64,000 nt of DNA, from positions 10,081,004 to 10,145,003 of the forward strand of contig CM046836.1 of the NCBI GenBank assembly GCA_025618425.1, given 5' to 3'. Positions 24,740 to 38,400 of this stretch are shown piece by piece. Below the pieces are notes generated by a model. The model was not told the origin of the DNA. It saw only the letters and a program-made list of their open reading frames with translations, and did no database searches. Every line of letters begins with the position of its first letter. Positions within the stretch are counted from its first letter, which is position 1. The position numbers and the translations under genes are program-made. Source of the DNA: Heliocidaris tuberculata. Taxonomy: Eukaryota > Echinodermata > Echinoidea > Camarodonta > Echinometridae.

Positions 24740-24975
24740 CCCGTCTTCTTCGTCACCCTTTCTCAATTCTTTTGATTTCTCTTTACATTTATTCTTATAT
24801 TCGTGTGTCTATAGAATATATATTTTAAAAAAGAGAAAATATAATCAGTCGAAATATTCATGCAGCTAGCTGCATAGTCGTAAAATCAGTAACCACATAA
24901 GAAATCAAGCCACATTAAAGCCGCATTTTCGTCAACCACTTTTTCATATTTTTCATACTACATTAGACTTATGTT

Positions 24976-25382
24976 AAGGCCACCGCACACCTTGCGATCG
25001 GTCTGCGATCCGATTTGTGAAATAAATCGCTATGGCATTAAATATTGGCATGTTAACAAATGAAATCTACACCATTCAGGTTCTGAATACCAAACATAGG
25101 GTTTTGGTGAGTTGTCAGCTTTCTACAGGGAATAAGGGCAAAATTAGTTTAAAATCGTAGGCAGTCGTACGATTTTTGTGACGTCAATACGACTCGGAGC
25201 CGATTTGGCCATTCTACCGACTAGAAAACTCGGCAAAGGCCGTATTATCGATTTTACTATATGTATGACTATTCAGACCCTCAATCAAAAATATTTTTCG
25301 TTTTTAAATAATTTGTCAAATGATATTACATTTTCTTCTGAAATCGGATTGCAGACCGATCGTAAGGTGTGCGGTGACCTTT
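24976..25382. mobile_element. MITE with AAGGCCACCGCACACCTT ends (copy 2, complete)
   Basis: The left terminus is AAGGCCACCGCACACCTTGC, continuing GATCGGTCTGCGATCCGATT. The right terminus is its inverse with few changes. The element is about 407 bp, non-coding, and 720 bp from a sister copy. Confidence 0.9.
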
Positions 25383-25389
25383 ACATGTA

Positions 25390-26360
25390 CATTATACAAG
25401 AAAAGTAGAAGTAATTTTTTAAAAAGATTTTAGAAAAGCTACCAAAACACTATATAAAGCAGAACGGAGACCATTTTAACAGTACTACACAGACAAATGA
25501 CGATTAAAAAAAAAAACCTTCCCTCTGAATCCCTCTTATCCATTGAGCGGTTAAGTAAAAGAGGCCATTTATGTCCTTAAGGAAATGAGAAAAAACGTCT
25601 TAAATCTAAATCTCGTCGTAAAGAGCGTAACAGGAATGTCACAACTGGAAATTTGTACTGTATTTTTAATAGTAGCATTAATTCTTTGGAAAGATTTTTT
25701 TTCTAATATTCTTCACCCCTAAATTTGACAAATTATATAACCGAATGAATAGAAGGAAAATCATGTCATTCATCAATCACTTTCTATATTCATGTTGTTC
25801 CATAATTGAAGTATAATAGAAAATAGAGAAGCTGACACTTTGCGAGCCAAAAATCTGAAAATAGAGTGAAGCAAAGCCTTACTCCCCTGTTAAGAGAGCC
25901 TGTGACTTTTTATATTTTATAAATTTGATACAATTTGAAGGCAGACGATTTCAACAAAAAAGCAATGACCTTCAAGTGCGTTGCTAGTCAACAAATGGGC
26001 GTGTCGTACCAAATTTAGCAACCGGTTCGCCCAAAGAAATGTAAAAATATAAGAAAAAATGTAAGAGTAACAGTAAGAATTACCCATTACGCAAAAGGGT
26101 CACCAGACTCCTCCAATTGTCAACCCGTCAAGTGATTTGAAAAGTTTTCGAATTTACCAACAATGTCAAAATTTGCCGACAGATATTTTGAATGGAGGGT
26201 GTTTAACCCCTTACCCGCGACTCCACTGATAAAGGGTGTTTCTGGTTATATCTAGCAGTACTTATGATCGACACAGCTTCTTTTCTTTTCGTCATATAAG
26301 AAGGGAAAGGGATCTCTAATTAGCGAGAAAAATGTGGACAATTATCAATTCATTAAAAAT
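25390..26360 (-). other. 3' flank of the receptor gene (likely 3' UTR)
   Basis: AT-rich sequence just downstream of the stop codon at 26361-26363. The minus strand shows no canonical AATAAA close to the stop. An ATTAAA variant at 25670-25665 is a possible polyadenylation signal but is not decisive. Confidence 0.3.
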
Positions 26361-28137
26361 CTATGGCGAATTATCAGCACATGACTCGAAATCGTCTTCG
26401 TTTGACAAAATTTCCGCTGAACCTGTCATCTTTACACTACTGTTCTGTTCCAGCATAGACCTTTCACAATCTTCACAGAGGTAGGTGTCTCCTTGACCAT
26501 CACCACGAACTCCTTCAACAAGCTTCTTGTCTTGTAATCCTTCGGTATCATTCCGCTGGAAACTATCTATCAACTCTGAAACGAGCCCAAGAGTATGGTC
26601 GATTTTATCTCTGTCCGCGGCATCAGTCCTGTTGTTACGCACTTTTAGGAAACCAAAATCACCTCCGGGTAAAGACAGTTTGTTCATGACAGACGATGAC
26701 CGCTTGGGGCTTTCAGCTAAGGTCGCAAAGTGTGTGAATATGGTATCATCGCCATGACTAAACGTTGATTGCGTTGAGTTTTGATTAAAGTTTGGTTGCT
26801 CTTGGATATGCGGTCCTGTTCCGAATCGAGCCCCAGTGCTTTTACGACGCTGTCGGTTTATTTCCATTTTTTCCCGCGACACATTAAGAGCACTACCATG
26901 TGGGTTTGAGGGTGGTGGGGGAGGAGGGCTTGATGATCCCAGCAGTGATGGTGGTGGCGGTGGAAGGGTATGCTGCAAAGCGGGTGATGGTGGTGGGGTG
27001 TTTTGTAGGACTGGTGGTGGTGGTGGTGGTGGTGGAGGGGTATTTTGTGGCAATGAATGTGGATTAGAGAGCGGATGGATTATATCTTGATTTGCTTCTG
27101 GAATAAACTCTACCGGAGGGGGTGGAGGTGGTGGAAACTGTGGCATAGGGGGAGGAGGTGGAGATGGAAGTTGCACTTGAGGTTGTTGATGTTGCATTTG
27201 TAACGGTGGAGGTGGCGTTGGTGTCTGCGGCGGTGTAAGTGGTGAAAAGACGCCTGGAGGAGCTTGATGGCCCGGAGCACCCGGAGGCTCGGGTATAGCT
27301 TGATATTCTTGGTAACCTGTCGGTTCTGCAGTTTGGTGATTAGTGGACGTCATAAACCATGGTTCATCGTCCGATCTTACATCCTGGTATATTGGGGGAC
27401 CAGCCATAGGTTCAGTGAGTTCTGTCCGGTCACCAAGGCGGTTCGCTCCTAGTTCCTCCTCGCTAAACGCCTCAGCAATATTCCTTCTAACCCTTCCGAC
27501 GTCATCAGACCCCTTTCCACCTTGCTCATTCTGATTCCCAACGGAGCTTCCACGTAGCAGTTCAACCGCTTTTGCATCCTTCCTTGGAGAAGTACCTCGT
27601 CTTTCTGCTTCACCCATCCTCCGTTTGTCTTTTGACCTTTTATTTGGTGAAACTCGCTTTTGATCAGGGGAGCGGTTGGTCCCCATGGCTCTGTCTCTTG
27701 GTGCCCTTGAATCTCTTTGGTCTTCAAGGTGCCGTCTATCTTCTCGTTGTCTCTGTCTTTCACGTTTTGGTGATGATTTCGCACTCGTCGGGGCAGATGA
27801 AGCATCATCTCTCCTCCTCTTCCTTACGGTCGGCGACACATCCTCCTCCTCCTCTGCGAGAGAATCATCTGCCTCTCCTTCCTCATCATCATCCACTTCA
27901 TCCTTCTCATCCCTCTCCTCCCCTTCAACCCTCTTCCGCATCAGTCTCTCTTCCAATCTTCGTTGCCTCATCTTCGCGTCCAATTTCGCCTTTTCTCCCC
28001 TGGCAGAGAAGTCCCTGTCATAAGAGGCATCTACCTCGGCTAGATAGGCGTAGTTCAGTCCTGGGGGTAAGCCTCCCCCTGGGTCACAGCCGCAGCAGAA
28101 TGTTATTGAGTCGTGGAGGCGATCCAAGAAGTAAGAC
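26361..28137 (-). CDS. Receptor exon 22: whole cytoplasmic tail
   Basis: A single 1,777-nt exon with phase 2 in, polypyrimidine tract and CAG acceptor, and TAG stop at 26363-26361. Membrane-proximal: SYFLDRLHDSITFCCGCDP (possible palmitoylation Cys). Then a helical basic segment (AKMRQRRLEERLMRKR), an acidic run, basic Ser/Pro-rich sequence with SP sites, and a proline-rich region with several poly-Pro blocks. Among these is QFPPPPPPPVEF (F about residue 1503), which fits the Ena/VASP EVH1 ligand pattern. No kinase, death or other folded domain is recognised. Plus-strand open frames over this exon are antisense shadows. Confidence 0.92.
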
Positions 28138-31100
28138 CTGAAGAAAAAAAACAAAGGAAATAATGCTTTCGCGTGAAAGATAATGTCTTGTTTGACCCAG
28201 GGTAGCCTCACAGGTATTATATGTATATACTGTTCTCACTGAGGGCCCTGCAATTCATATTATGACCGCAGCATTTTATTTAGGAATTACTAGTATTCAA
28301 ATGCGGAATCGACGAAAACTATATATTAATTGTGGTTTCATCATAGACGTTGTAAAAAAAAAAGAAATTCATAAAGAAAGAAATTTTTCCAGAACAAGTT
28401 TTACAAGGATGAATATTCTAGAGAATAATTAATCATCAAAATTAAATTGATCAGGTACTGGAGAAAACGGGAAAAATTTGCTTGTGAAAAGTTGATCTTT
28501 ATTATCATCCTTATTATAGCACTAATAAATGCCAGTTGAGACTGGTTGACGTGATATGTACTCTAAGCATAAAGGCATGCAAGAAATCTAAGCCGACAAG
28601 CAGTTTCTTGTTTGTTTTGGGATTGGTTGGGATGTAAAGAGGCAGATATAGTATTAGATAGAAAGAGCCGTACCATCTTCGACACGGTGCACAGAACGAC
28701 ATGAGTACGACCAGGAAAACGACGAACATAAATGACCCGACGCAAGCGACGATGATGATGTCTATTGCTCTATCGATCGCAAGTCCTCCGTCTACAGAAA
28801 AGAATGTGAAAAATAAAGTCGAGATATAAAGTCCATAAAGTAAAGGACGAAATCGGCAGCCTTAGCTTTAGAGAAAAAGAGTTTATCAACTGGTTAGTTA
28901 GTAGTATGCCACGCTTTCCAGCTATAGGGATCGTGGATTTAAGCTGCGTTTAAATAAGTTGGCCCAGGCCTTCTCTTCCCGGTGAATCCTGAATCTACAT
29001 AGGTATATCGTAACCAAACCTACAGCACACTATAAATTTGTTCTATTAACGTAACTACAAGATTGTCTTGGGGGCATGCATCATACAAATATTTCTTTCT
29101 ACAGCGTGCCCCTCCGTTTCAATGTGATAAAATGACACGGAATTCTATTATGATCCATTATTCATTATCTTTATTCTTCTCAATATCTTCATCTTTGTTT
29201 GATATACAATTCAATAATATTGTTCTATGTTAATTATTGAATCGACATGTGACATGTGCTTTTACTGATATACGGAAAATAAATAAATAAAAACAAATCA
29301 AATCTATCGAGCCTCTGGATGGCTACCAGACATAACGAGAAAATCAAATTAGCGCCGAAATATTATTGCGTTTGTTTAATTGAAAGTCTTTAATGTATCC
29401 ACAGACCTGTAAAAAGATCTTATAACCTTATAACATAGCCACAGAAAGAAATGAACTTGAGAGAAAGTGGAACATGAACTTTTGTTGTGTCTTTAGATAT
29501 GTATTACTTTCATAATACTGACCCATTTGGATGAGTCTTTGCCTTTGAATGTTTTAACAGAAATGTGGCGCCAGAAAAAATACTGTGAATCATTTTTATC
29601 TTTATAATGTAGAAAAAAGTGCTGCTTGTGTTTTCTTACCGTACGTATCGTTGACAGTAACGGAGAACGCATGCGTGATGACACTCAAGCCTCGAAAGTG
29701 CACCTGACATGCGTAGAAGCCCTCTGTACTTTTAGATATGGAGCTCATTAAAAGAGAGGCACTGTAGGGATGGCCAAGATCCTTTGAGATATGAAAACGA
29801 TGTGAGGTTAACAATTATTACATGTTGACAACAACCACAAAACTAGCAACCTTAAACATGTTAAATACGCCTTCAAAAATACATATTAGTGATTTCAAAG
29901 TTTTAAAGTTTATTTTTTCCACAAACATGTATCCTTAACAATTTTTTTTTTCTAAACAGTACATATGAAAAATCAAGAACAGGAAAATAACAAATATATG
30001 AATTGGAACATAGATATAACAGAACATCATTTAATGGACTTACACTGATAAAGCGATAATTGGAGGAGTCTATTAAGTAAGCATGGCTTGTATTTCATAG
30101 ACCCCTGTTTGGACAAAAGTAAAAAAAAAAAAAAAAAAATAGGTTCAGTACTTAAATTAAAAGAAAAAAGAAAGAATCTTGAGCAATAATAGCAAGTTTG
30201 TTTTTTTAAAGAAAAAAAACAAAAACAAAAAGAAGAGGGATGTGAACTGTACTGGGGAGAGAGAGAGATTTTACATGTGAAGTTGGCGTTCGTCATAACT
30301 TTGGAGTTAGTGTATAATATACCTAAGAATATTCTAGAATCAAGAAATCGACATTTCATGCACCACCTAAACATCAACAACTCGAGATCTTTGTAAGTAG
30401 TTATTATACGATGTAAAATGTTTCGTGCAAAGATTGGAGACAACTTAAGATACATGTAGTAAACTAGAGCAGAAGAAAAACTGAGACTCAGAACAACCAT
30501 TCAGTATCACCTTACACAATACCTTAACTTATTTGATATGCAGTGGAAGATAAGAATTCAACATCAAAACAACAACACATCCACCGACACAAATAAGTGA
30601 ATATTCATCCACCATATTCACACCATATCCCGCCACTGCCTGCACCCATCTCTCTGCAGGATATGGGGGCATGTTCCCCTTCCACACTGAATGGCGTAAG
30701 AGAGAAAGAGAGAAAGAGGGAAAGGCTGCCACTCCCCCCCCCCCCCCCCAATAAACCAGTGCCCATTCAACGACTGAAACCTGGCTACGAGACTGGATGC
30801 AAGCAACCACATCGATAAACTGACTTACACTTGGGACTATCTTCCGATGAGGGGTGAATTCAAGTAGCCTATCACCGTTGTACAGCCATGTCGCATGCGT
30901 CCAGCGGTAGGCCTCCTCGACTCGGTCCAAGAGATGACCGAACTGACATCGTAGAAGAAGCGATGCTTCGACGGGTGCATGGACGTCACGGAAATGCGCT
31001 AGAGGCAGAAGAAATGCAGAATTGTTTTTGGTTTACGAAACAAAGAAACGAATCGTCTGAAACAAAGAAACACATTGCCTAAAACAGACTAAAAAGCCTT

Positions 31101-31202
31101 ATTAAATACTAATTCAGAAAAAAAGAGCTCTTTATTTGCAATATATTCCGTGTACGTTATGTGTTCTGAGGTTACATCCACTTTCAGTTAATTTTATATA
31201 CA

Positions 31203-31247
<45 letters not shown>

Positions 31248-32399
31248 TTCTAGTTTCCCTCACTCTCCTTGGTGCTTTCGGTCTGCAATGTCAATTGGGA
31301 GACAAAAAAATTTTGCCGAGAAATTTTCTTTTAAAGCTATATGAGAAAAACATAGTTTTATGTTGGTCAGTGGGCCTAGGATCAACAAAAATAATACTTC
31401 CACGTTTGCAATCGTTTTTTTTTTTTTCTTCTTCTTCTTCTTCTTCTTCTTTCTTTCTTTCTTTCTTTCTTTTTTATGGGGATGTTTATTAGAGTTTTTA
31501 ACCGTGTCCCTTGAGGAACTATCACTGGAGCGGGCAAGGGATGATCCTCTTCAAGTATGAGCATTCTACGTATTAAATGGAAATAGTCCTTTTATAAATA
31601 CACAATATCATTATCATAATTGTACCAGCTACAGTAGATGAAGCCGAGTTGACCAGTACGTCGCTCGAGAGGGCGGTCTCGTACATCTCAAAATCAACCC
31701 AATTGATCGTCACCTCGAGGATCTCGCCCCGGAACCCACGCCAGGCTCCTGTGTTCACTTCCACCTCGAGTCGATCTAGTCGACTGACTCCACCTACGTA
31801 GAGGGAGGAGCCTGGTCGAAAGGGGGCGTGGCCAATGGAGGTCAGTTGGGTCGCAGGGCCTTTGCCGATGCGCAACTCGGCGCTGAAGTCGGTAACTTTC
31901 ACGTCGATAAGTGTCCACTTCCCGAACTGGTTAGAAGATATTTGAGGACAGTTTGTAAATATCAAAATAAATGGTTTTTCGTTTAATACGATACAAAATT
32001 CAACAAAACATGATTATTAAAATTGTATCTCGCTTCTTTTTTTCTCAGAAATTGATGACAGATATTTCCGGACGACAGCAACAACAGCAGAAATATTGAT
32101 ATTTTTTTTCAATTCAATTCAATTTATTTTCCATCTTTAAAATCACACAATATAATACTCAAACATTATAATGATAAAATAATATATGAGTAACAATATA
32201 CAATATAAAAATGGAGGGATATCCTGTGAAGCAAAGTGCTTGTAAGTAGGGTCCCAAAATAGAATATACTTTTTAAAAAACAAGATATACATTGACAATA
32301 TATTACTAAAATTAAAGAGATAAAAGTATATGAATGTATACACATAAAAACACTCACACTCACCCATACAAACTCAAACGCACGCACCAAGATACACCC

Positions 32400-32440
<41 letters not shown>

Positions 32441-35400
32441 TACGCACACATGGCCCTAGAAGTAGACAAGAAGGAGAAAGAAAATAGATAAGTTATGAGA
32501 GGAATATCACAGGAAAAGAAGAGAGAAAGAAAGAAAGAAGAGAGAGAGAAGGGGAGAGGTAGCATGATAAAGAAATAATGAGAATGACTGAGAGAGAGAA
32601 AAGAAGAAAAAAAATGAATTTAGATGATGAAAAAAACTGAGAAAAAGAATTGTAGTAGAGATAGAGAGGATGTAGAGAATAGGGGAAAGAAAATTGAAAC
32701 ATCATATATCTACTTACATGCATTAATTTGGGTTAAGTACAATCTTTTTATAGAGCATTTGAATTTTGACAGAGTTGAGCTTTGTTGAATATTTTGATCA
32801 AGGCTATTCCACAATTTGATATACTGTACACGGAATGAATTTAAAGCTAAGGAAGAGGAAACCTTGGGTTGATGAAATAACCCACACTGACGAGTGTTGT
32901 AATCATGTAAAGACGAATTAAGGGTGAACATATTTTCAAATATTTTTGGTAAAATTCTAGAGTTGTATTTGTACATGAATATAAGAGAATTCATAGAGAT
33001 CAGTTCAGGTAATGGTAAAATCTTCATGTTTTGGAATAATGGCATACTAGGACAGTTGTATGGGGATGATGAGATGAGTCTAATTGATTTTTTCTGCATA
33101 ACTAATAATTTAGAAAGATGGCTTTTAAAGGTATGCCCCCACACTGAGTTGCAGTATGTAAGGTGAGGCAAGATCAGGCTATAATACAACGTAGTGAGTA
33201 TGTTTGGGGGTAATGTGAATTTGAGCCTAGATATGATTCCAATACATCTTGACACTTTTGTACAGATACTAGAGATATGTGGTTTCCAAGAAAGAAATTC
33301 ATTGACTGTTATACCTAAAAAATGAATATTATTCACACGTGATATATCATGACCACCAATAGTAAGATTATTTAGGTCATTTGGGACCCTCCTGTTCCTT
33401 GTTCTGAAAATAATAAATTTTGTTTTGTCAAAATTTAATGAAAGCTTGTTGCAGCAGAACCAGTCATATAATTTATTGACTTCTTTATTGGTAATGGACA
33501 TTAGATTATAGATATTCTTATGGGAGGTTATGATGCATGTGTCATCTGCAAATAGGGAGTAATGAAATATTTTAGATGAATTTATAATATCATTTATATA
33601 AACAAGGAACAGGAGGGGCCCAAGTACAGAACCTTGCGGAATTCCATATTTAATAAGATTATGCTGAGATGAGACACCATTGACCATGACATACTGATAC
33701 CTGTTATGTAAATAATGTTTAAACCAGTCTAAAGCTAACCCTCTTACACCATAAACATTAAGTTTACGTATGAGTATGTCATGGTCAATGGTGTCAAATG
33801 CTTTTGATAGATCCATAAATAATCCAATACAGAAATTACCATCATCAATTTTTTGTGAAATAATATCTGCAATATTCAATACACCCATAGAAGTTGAGAA
33901 ATTTTCACGGAATCCAAATTGTTCAGGTATGAGGATATCATTTTAGTTGAAGGTGGGAGTACAATCTTTTATGGACAACTTTTTCTAAGATTTTTGAAAA
34001 AAATGGTAATAATGATATTGGTCTATAGTTTTCCAGATTTTGTGGATTATTCTTTTTATATACAGGTATAACCTTGGATACTTTAAGTTTGTCAGGTACA
34101 ATCCCCTGTGATAAGGATTTATTAAATATTGCACAAAGCTGATCAACTAAGAAATGCACAGAGTCTTTAAGAACACCGGGGGCCATATCATCAGAACCAC
34201 TTGCTTTTGAAGATTTCATAGAAGAAACAATTTGGAGAATTTCATATACAGATGTTGGTTTCAGAAATAAAGAAGAGTAGCTCTTATCAACAGACATAAA
34301 GTCATAAAATACATGAGAAGAGATAGGTATATTATGAGAAATTCTTTCAGCAATATTAACAAAGTAATGGTTAAAGGAATCTGAAATCACACGAGGTGAG
34401 GACAGGTGAACATTGTCATGAAACATCTTCATCGGTACAGTTTGACGCTTTTTCCCTAATAATCCATTAATATTACTCCAAGTTTTTTTCATATCACCTT
34501 TAATCTTATGAAACATAAGCAAAAAAAAAATTTTCGCCAGCCCTCCAAAAGTCGCTCAGTGGGGGGGGGGGGGGGTTATGGGGTCCAGTTCCCCTCAATA
34601 ATTCTCTGACAAGCAAAAAAAAAAAAAAAAAAAGGTTTTCTGCTCGAAAGGGGGGGGGGCACAATCGCAAATAGGGGGGCCATTGCATTGTTTTCCCTCA
34701 AAAGGGGGGGGGGGCACGGGCCGGGATTGCCCCCCCCCCCTGGATCCGCCACTGAGGGGGAACATACAATGAGAGTACAATGTGTTTAAGAAATCATTTG
34801 TTTTAGTATCAATAGAATAATTTAAGAGATTAATATTGAAGTCCCCTGCTAGGTAAATTTCTTTATTTTCACTACGCAATTTGTGCAAATAATAATCAAT
34901 CATCTCATCAAATTCAACAATATCAGAACTTGGGGACCTATAAACACATCCTACAACAATTGTTTTCTTATTTTCTTGTGGTAATTCAATAAAGACAGTT
35001 TCACAAAATGATGAACTTTTACAGAATTCTGATCGCATTATAAATTGACAAGAATTATTGATATAAATGGCAACTCCACCACCATATTTCCCAGATCTGT
35101 CAGTATTGACAAGAGAATAACCATCCAATGCAAACATGTCAACAACAGTGTTTTCTCTGAACCAGGTTTCAGATATTGCTATAACTGTAAATTTATGCAT
35201 GATTTAAACTTTTCAGTAACAACTGTAGTTCATCAAAATTTCTTGAAGGACTTCTAGCATTTACATTTAAAATTGAAAAAGTTTTATTAGAATTCTGAAA
35301 TTTTGTTTTAAATTCTTCGGAAAACAGATATTTGCAGTTACGATCTGGAAAGTAAACATCAGAGCAAGAAGTTGTATCAGCTAGGATATTGTCAGAACTA

Positions 35401-38400
35401 GAGAGTTCATTGTTCATATCAAACGGGTTTACTGTTAGACATTGTAATTTATCAATATCTATATTTTCATGAAGTTCAAAGTAACTATACAGATTCCAGA
35501 GAAATTCACTGTCCATCAAACACTTGTTGAATGGGAATATCTCAGCATTACACCAAGTACAGAAAGGTGCATGAGCAGATATATCAGTACAATTATGAAA
35601 ACGGGTTTTACATAGTTTGCAGTAATTAAACATATCACAGAGTAAAGAAAGAGAAGAGCAGGCCTAACACACAATGTCAATCAATCACATTCACACACAA
35701 AATCACACAACATTAAAAAGAGGGTGAAAATACAACAATATCAGTTCGTAGAGTATAATGAATGACTTTGCACCGGGAAAAAGATCTTCACCTCACGGTG
35801 CATAGAATAAGTTGATACATGGTACTAATCAATCAGGAGAATTTAGGATTTCAAAAAGTGTTTTATACAAATATAATTCCATTATGATATCTTCATCTCC
35901 CTGTGATGCAAACTTTATCTAATTTAATTGTTCAGAGAGATTTCAATTCATCACATGATCTTATCAACCTCTTCAGTGGTTTACTTCCAGTTGTCTTGAT
36001 ATCACAATGCAAAACATCATTTACACAAAAAGAAAAAAGTTTCCCATAAGTTTTAATGTCAGGTAATCATCTACAATGAATTTTAATGAAGTATTATTCG
36101 ACACCTAAAGTGTTCCCAGTGATATTAAGTTGAACGTGCGACAGTCTACATATAATGAATTATATATTCAGTCATAAAAGGCGGATATTGGAGTACTGTT
36201 TTGTATTTGGGCAAGTCCAAACTATTTTATCTTATACGTTACCTACCACATCCAAGTTTTTTTTAGTATAGCAGATGATTGAATCAAGCTAAAAGCCTTC
36301 CCAGAGCTAGCTTGGATCAGACATAATAACAAATAAGATTATTTTTTTATGACAATTCATGTTCACAATTCCATAATACAATTCCATAGTACTAACCTTG
36401 GTAACGTATGGGATATATCTTGGACTTGCCACTGTACTTATGAAATGGCTAATCTCTAATATTTCTAAAGCGACTGACCTCCACCTGATCACCAACTCGC
36501 TGAATGACCTCCTGGTCGTGCCCGAGACTCAGCGTAATCACGAGGTTGTCCTCTTCGAGACCGAGGGCGAAGAACGATCCCGGAAACCTCCCCTTGACAT
36601 ACAGCAGGACGCCCTCTCCGTCAGCAGGACGCACTGTCATACTGATCAGTAATGGGTTGGTGGTATCGCTAGCGTTGAGTGACGGTGGAATGGGGAGGAG
36701 TGCGTACTCTTCCCCAGTGAAGGTTGGGACTTCCGAATCAATGTCTTATGAGAGAGAGAAAGAGAGAGATATACAGTATGTTTCTTGAAAAAAGAAACCC
36801 AAATTTCTGCAACATATTGTCAAATAAACATCACCTGATTTATTGTAATACATCATAAAAAAAGGGGTTTATCCCCTTTCGTGTGCTACCACATTTGTGA
36901 TGATAAAGCCTGGGATCATTGAACTAAAACAATTTTTAAACAAGCAATGTAAATATTGATGTGCTCACGAGAGTGGGATCTATTCATCTGCACAATGAAT
37001 AGCCAAATCTCACTCTGCTTTCTCGAGCACACACTTGCTTGGGCAGACAAGGACGGACATTGGGGCTAATTTTGGACTCATATCTCATTCAATTTTGCTT
37101 GCATGTTGAAATATGAGTAAGGAAACATCATGAAATATCAGTTTTCTTTGCTATTCCTACGTCTTTATCAGTTATTTTGTTTCTTTGCATTGTATACCTA
37201 TTGGAACTACACTTTGCATTACTTATATGCGCAAACAAATTATGACATCACTCACTTAAAAGCTTTCACATTTATTCATGCATGACAATATCATTACATA
37301 TTTGGTATTATATGAATGAGGGTGAATTGAACTTTGACATGAATAATGAGAATCAACCCGGAAATAATCTTTTTTCTAGTAATTGATGGGAAAAGTTAGG
37401 TTTTCTTTTTTAAGAAACACACTGTATATATCAAAGAGAAAGAGAGAGAGAGCCCATAAAGTATGAAGTGAAAGGATGGCTAATGATTAACATTATTTGC
37501 AGAGAGATTTAGTGTTAAATGAATGATTGACTGATTAGCCTTCTCGTTACCTTTAAAAAAAAAAATTTCCCCTACAACCTTATCTGCTCTGTAGCACAAT
37601 AAAGGACGTGGGACTACTTTTTCTTTGTCTCAGTATCTTATATTCAATCTTTATCCCATTGTCCTCTCATTTTTATTTTTTTAAATGATCAATATCTCTT
37701 AAATAATCTATTGTAATGCATGATAATTCAGAAAAATTAGGGCTGTATGGATTGAATACCTGCTGCTTCTTCTTCCTCTACATTTAGACTGACGTACGGC
37801 AGCCCACCACCTTCCCATTTCTCGGTCTCATGTAGGCTGTATTCACGATAGTTCACTCGCAGCTTCGCGATTTTACCCGTAAAACCTGAGAGGAAAAACT
37901 TCTTTGATTCACAATACAATTTGCAAAAGCAATATGCAAAGAACAACTGTGTTGCTAGAAGCAAAGTGCTCTGAGTCGCTTCTAAATTGTGCATTAGGTG
38001 TGAAACTTTTTATTCCTCAAAACTAGTCAGTTGGTATATGCACGTTAATATGCAAAGTTATATTCACTGTAAAGATCGCTGACCGGATATTTTAGATGGG
38101 TCAATCCACAGACATAAAAATGAAAACAATCATGTTTGGAAATCTATTATTCTTAAATAATATTTGCAATTTTCTTAAAAGATAACATTATCATGATTAT
38201 GTTTTCTAATGAAAGCAAATTAATGATTTCAAAATTAACAGACTCCTTACCGCCTATAGTGTCGAAGTGCCCTGGGAAAAGATTCGGCAATGCCCCGCCC
38301 ACATACATGGGTAGGTCCCAGTCCAAGTCGTCTGGGATTGGCTCTTTCACCTCGTATACTATGACGTCACCATCATTGACGCGAAGCCACGCCTCCCTGC

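Larger units (their letters stand above)
32101..35650 (-). mobile_element. APE-type LINE retrotransposon (CR1/L2/Jockey group), degenerate
   Basis: It lies in intron 17 in the same orientation as the host gene. On the minus strand it runs from a zinc-finger-like N-terminal region through endonuclease and reverse transcriptase to a 3' UTR containing (CA)n (32402-32437). It ends GAATTGAATTG plus an A run at about 32101. The 5' UTR may extend upstream of 35650, but I cannot fix its end. A MITE at 34.5-34.76 kb and two frameshifts make it inactive. Confidence 0.92.

Noticed and set aside
26527..28141. Plus-strand open frames over exon 22, some Gly-rich
   Set aside because: They are antisense shadows of the low-complexity, proline- and charge-rich cytoplasmic tail, which has clear splice and domain context on the minus strand.
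30044..30104. Possible 61-nt exon with good acceptor and donor between the two Ig exons
   Set aside because: It enters in phase 0 but leaves in phase 1, which would break the frame into exon 20. Joining exon 19 directly to exon 20 gives normal Ig spacing.
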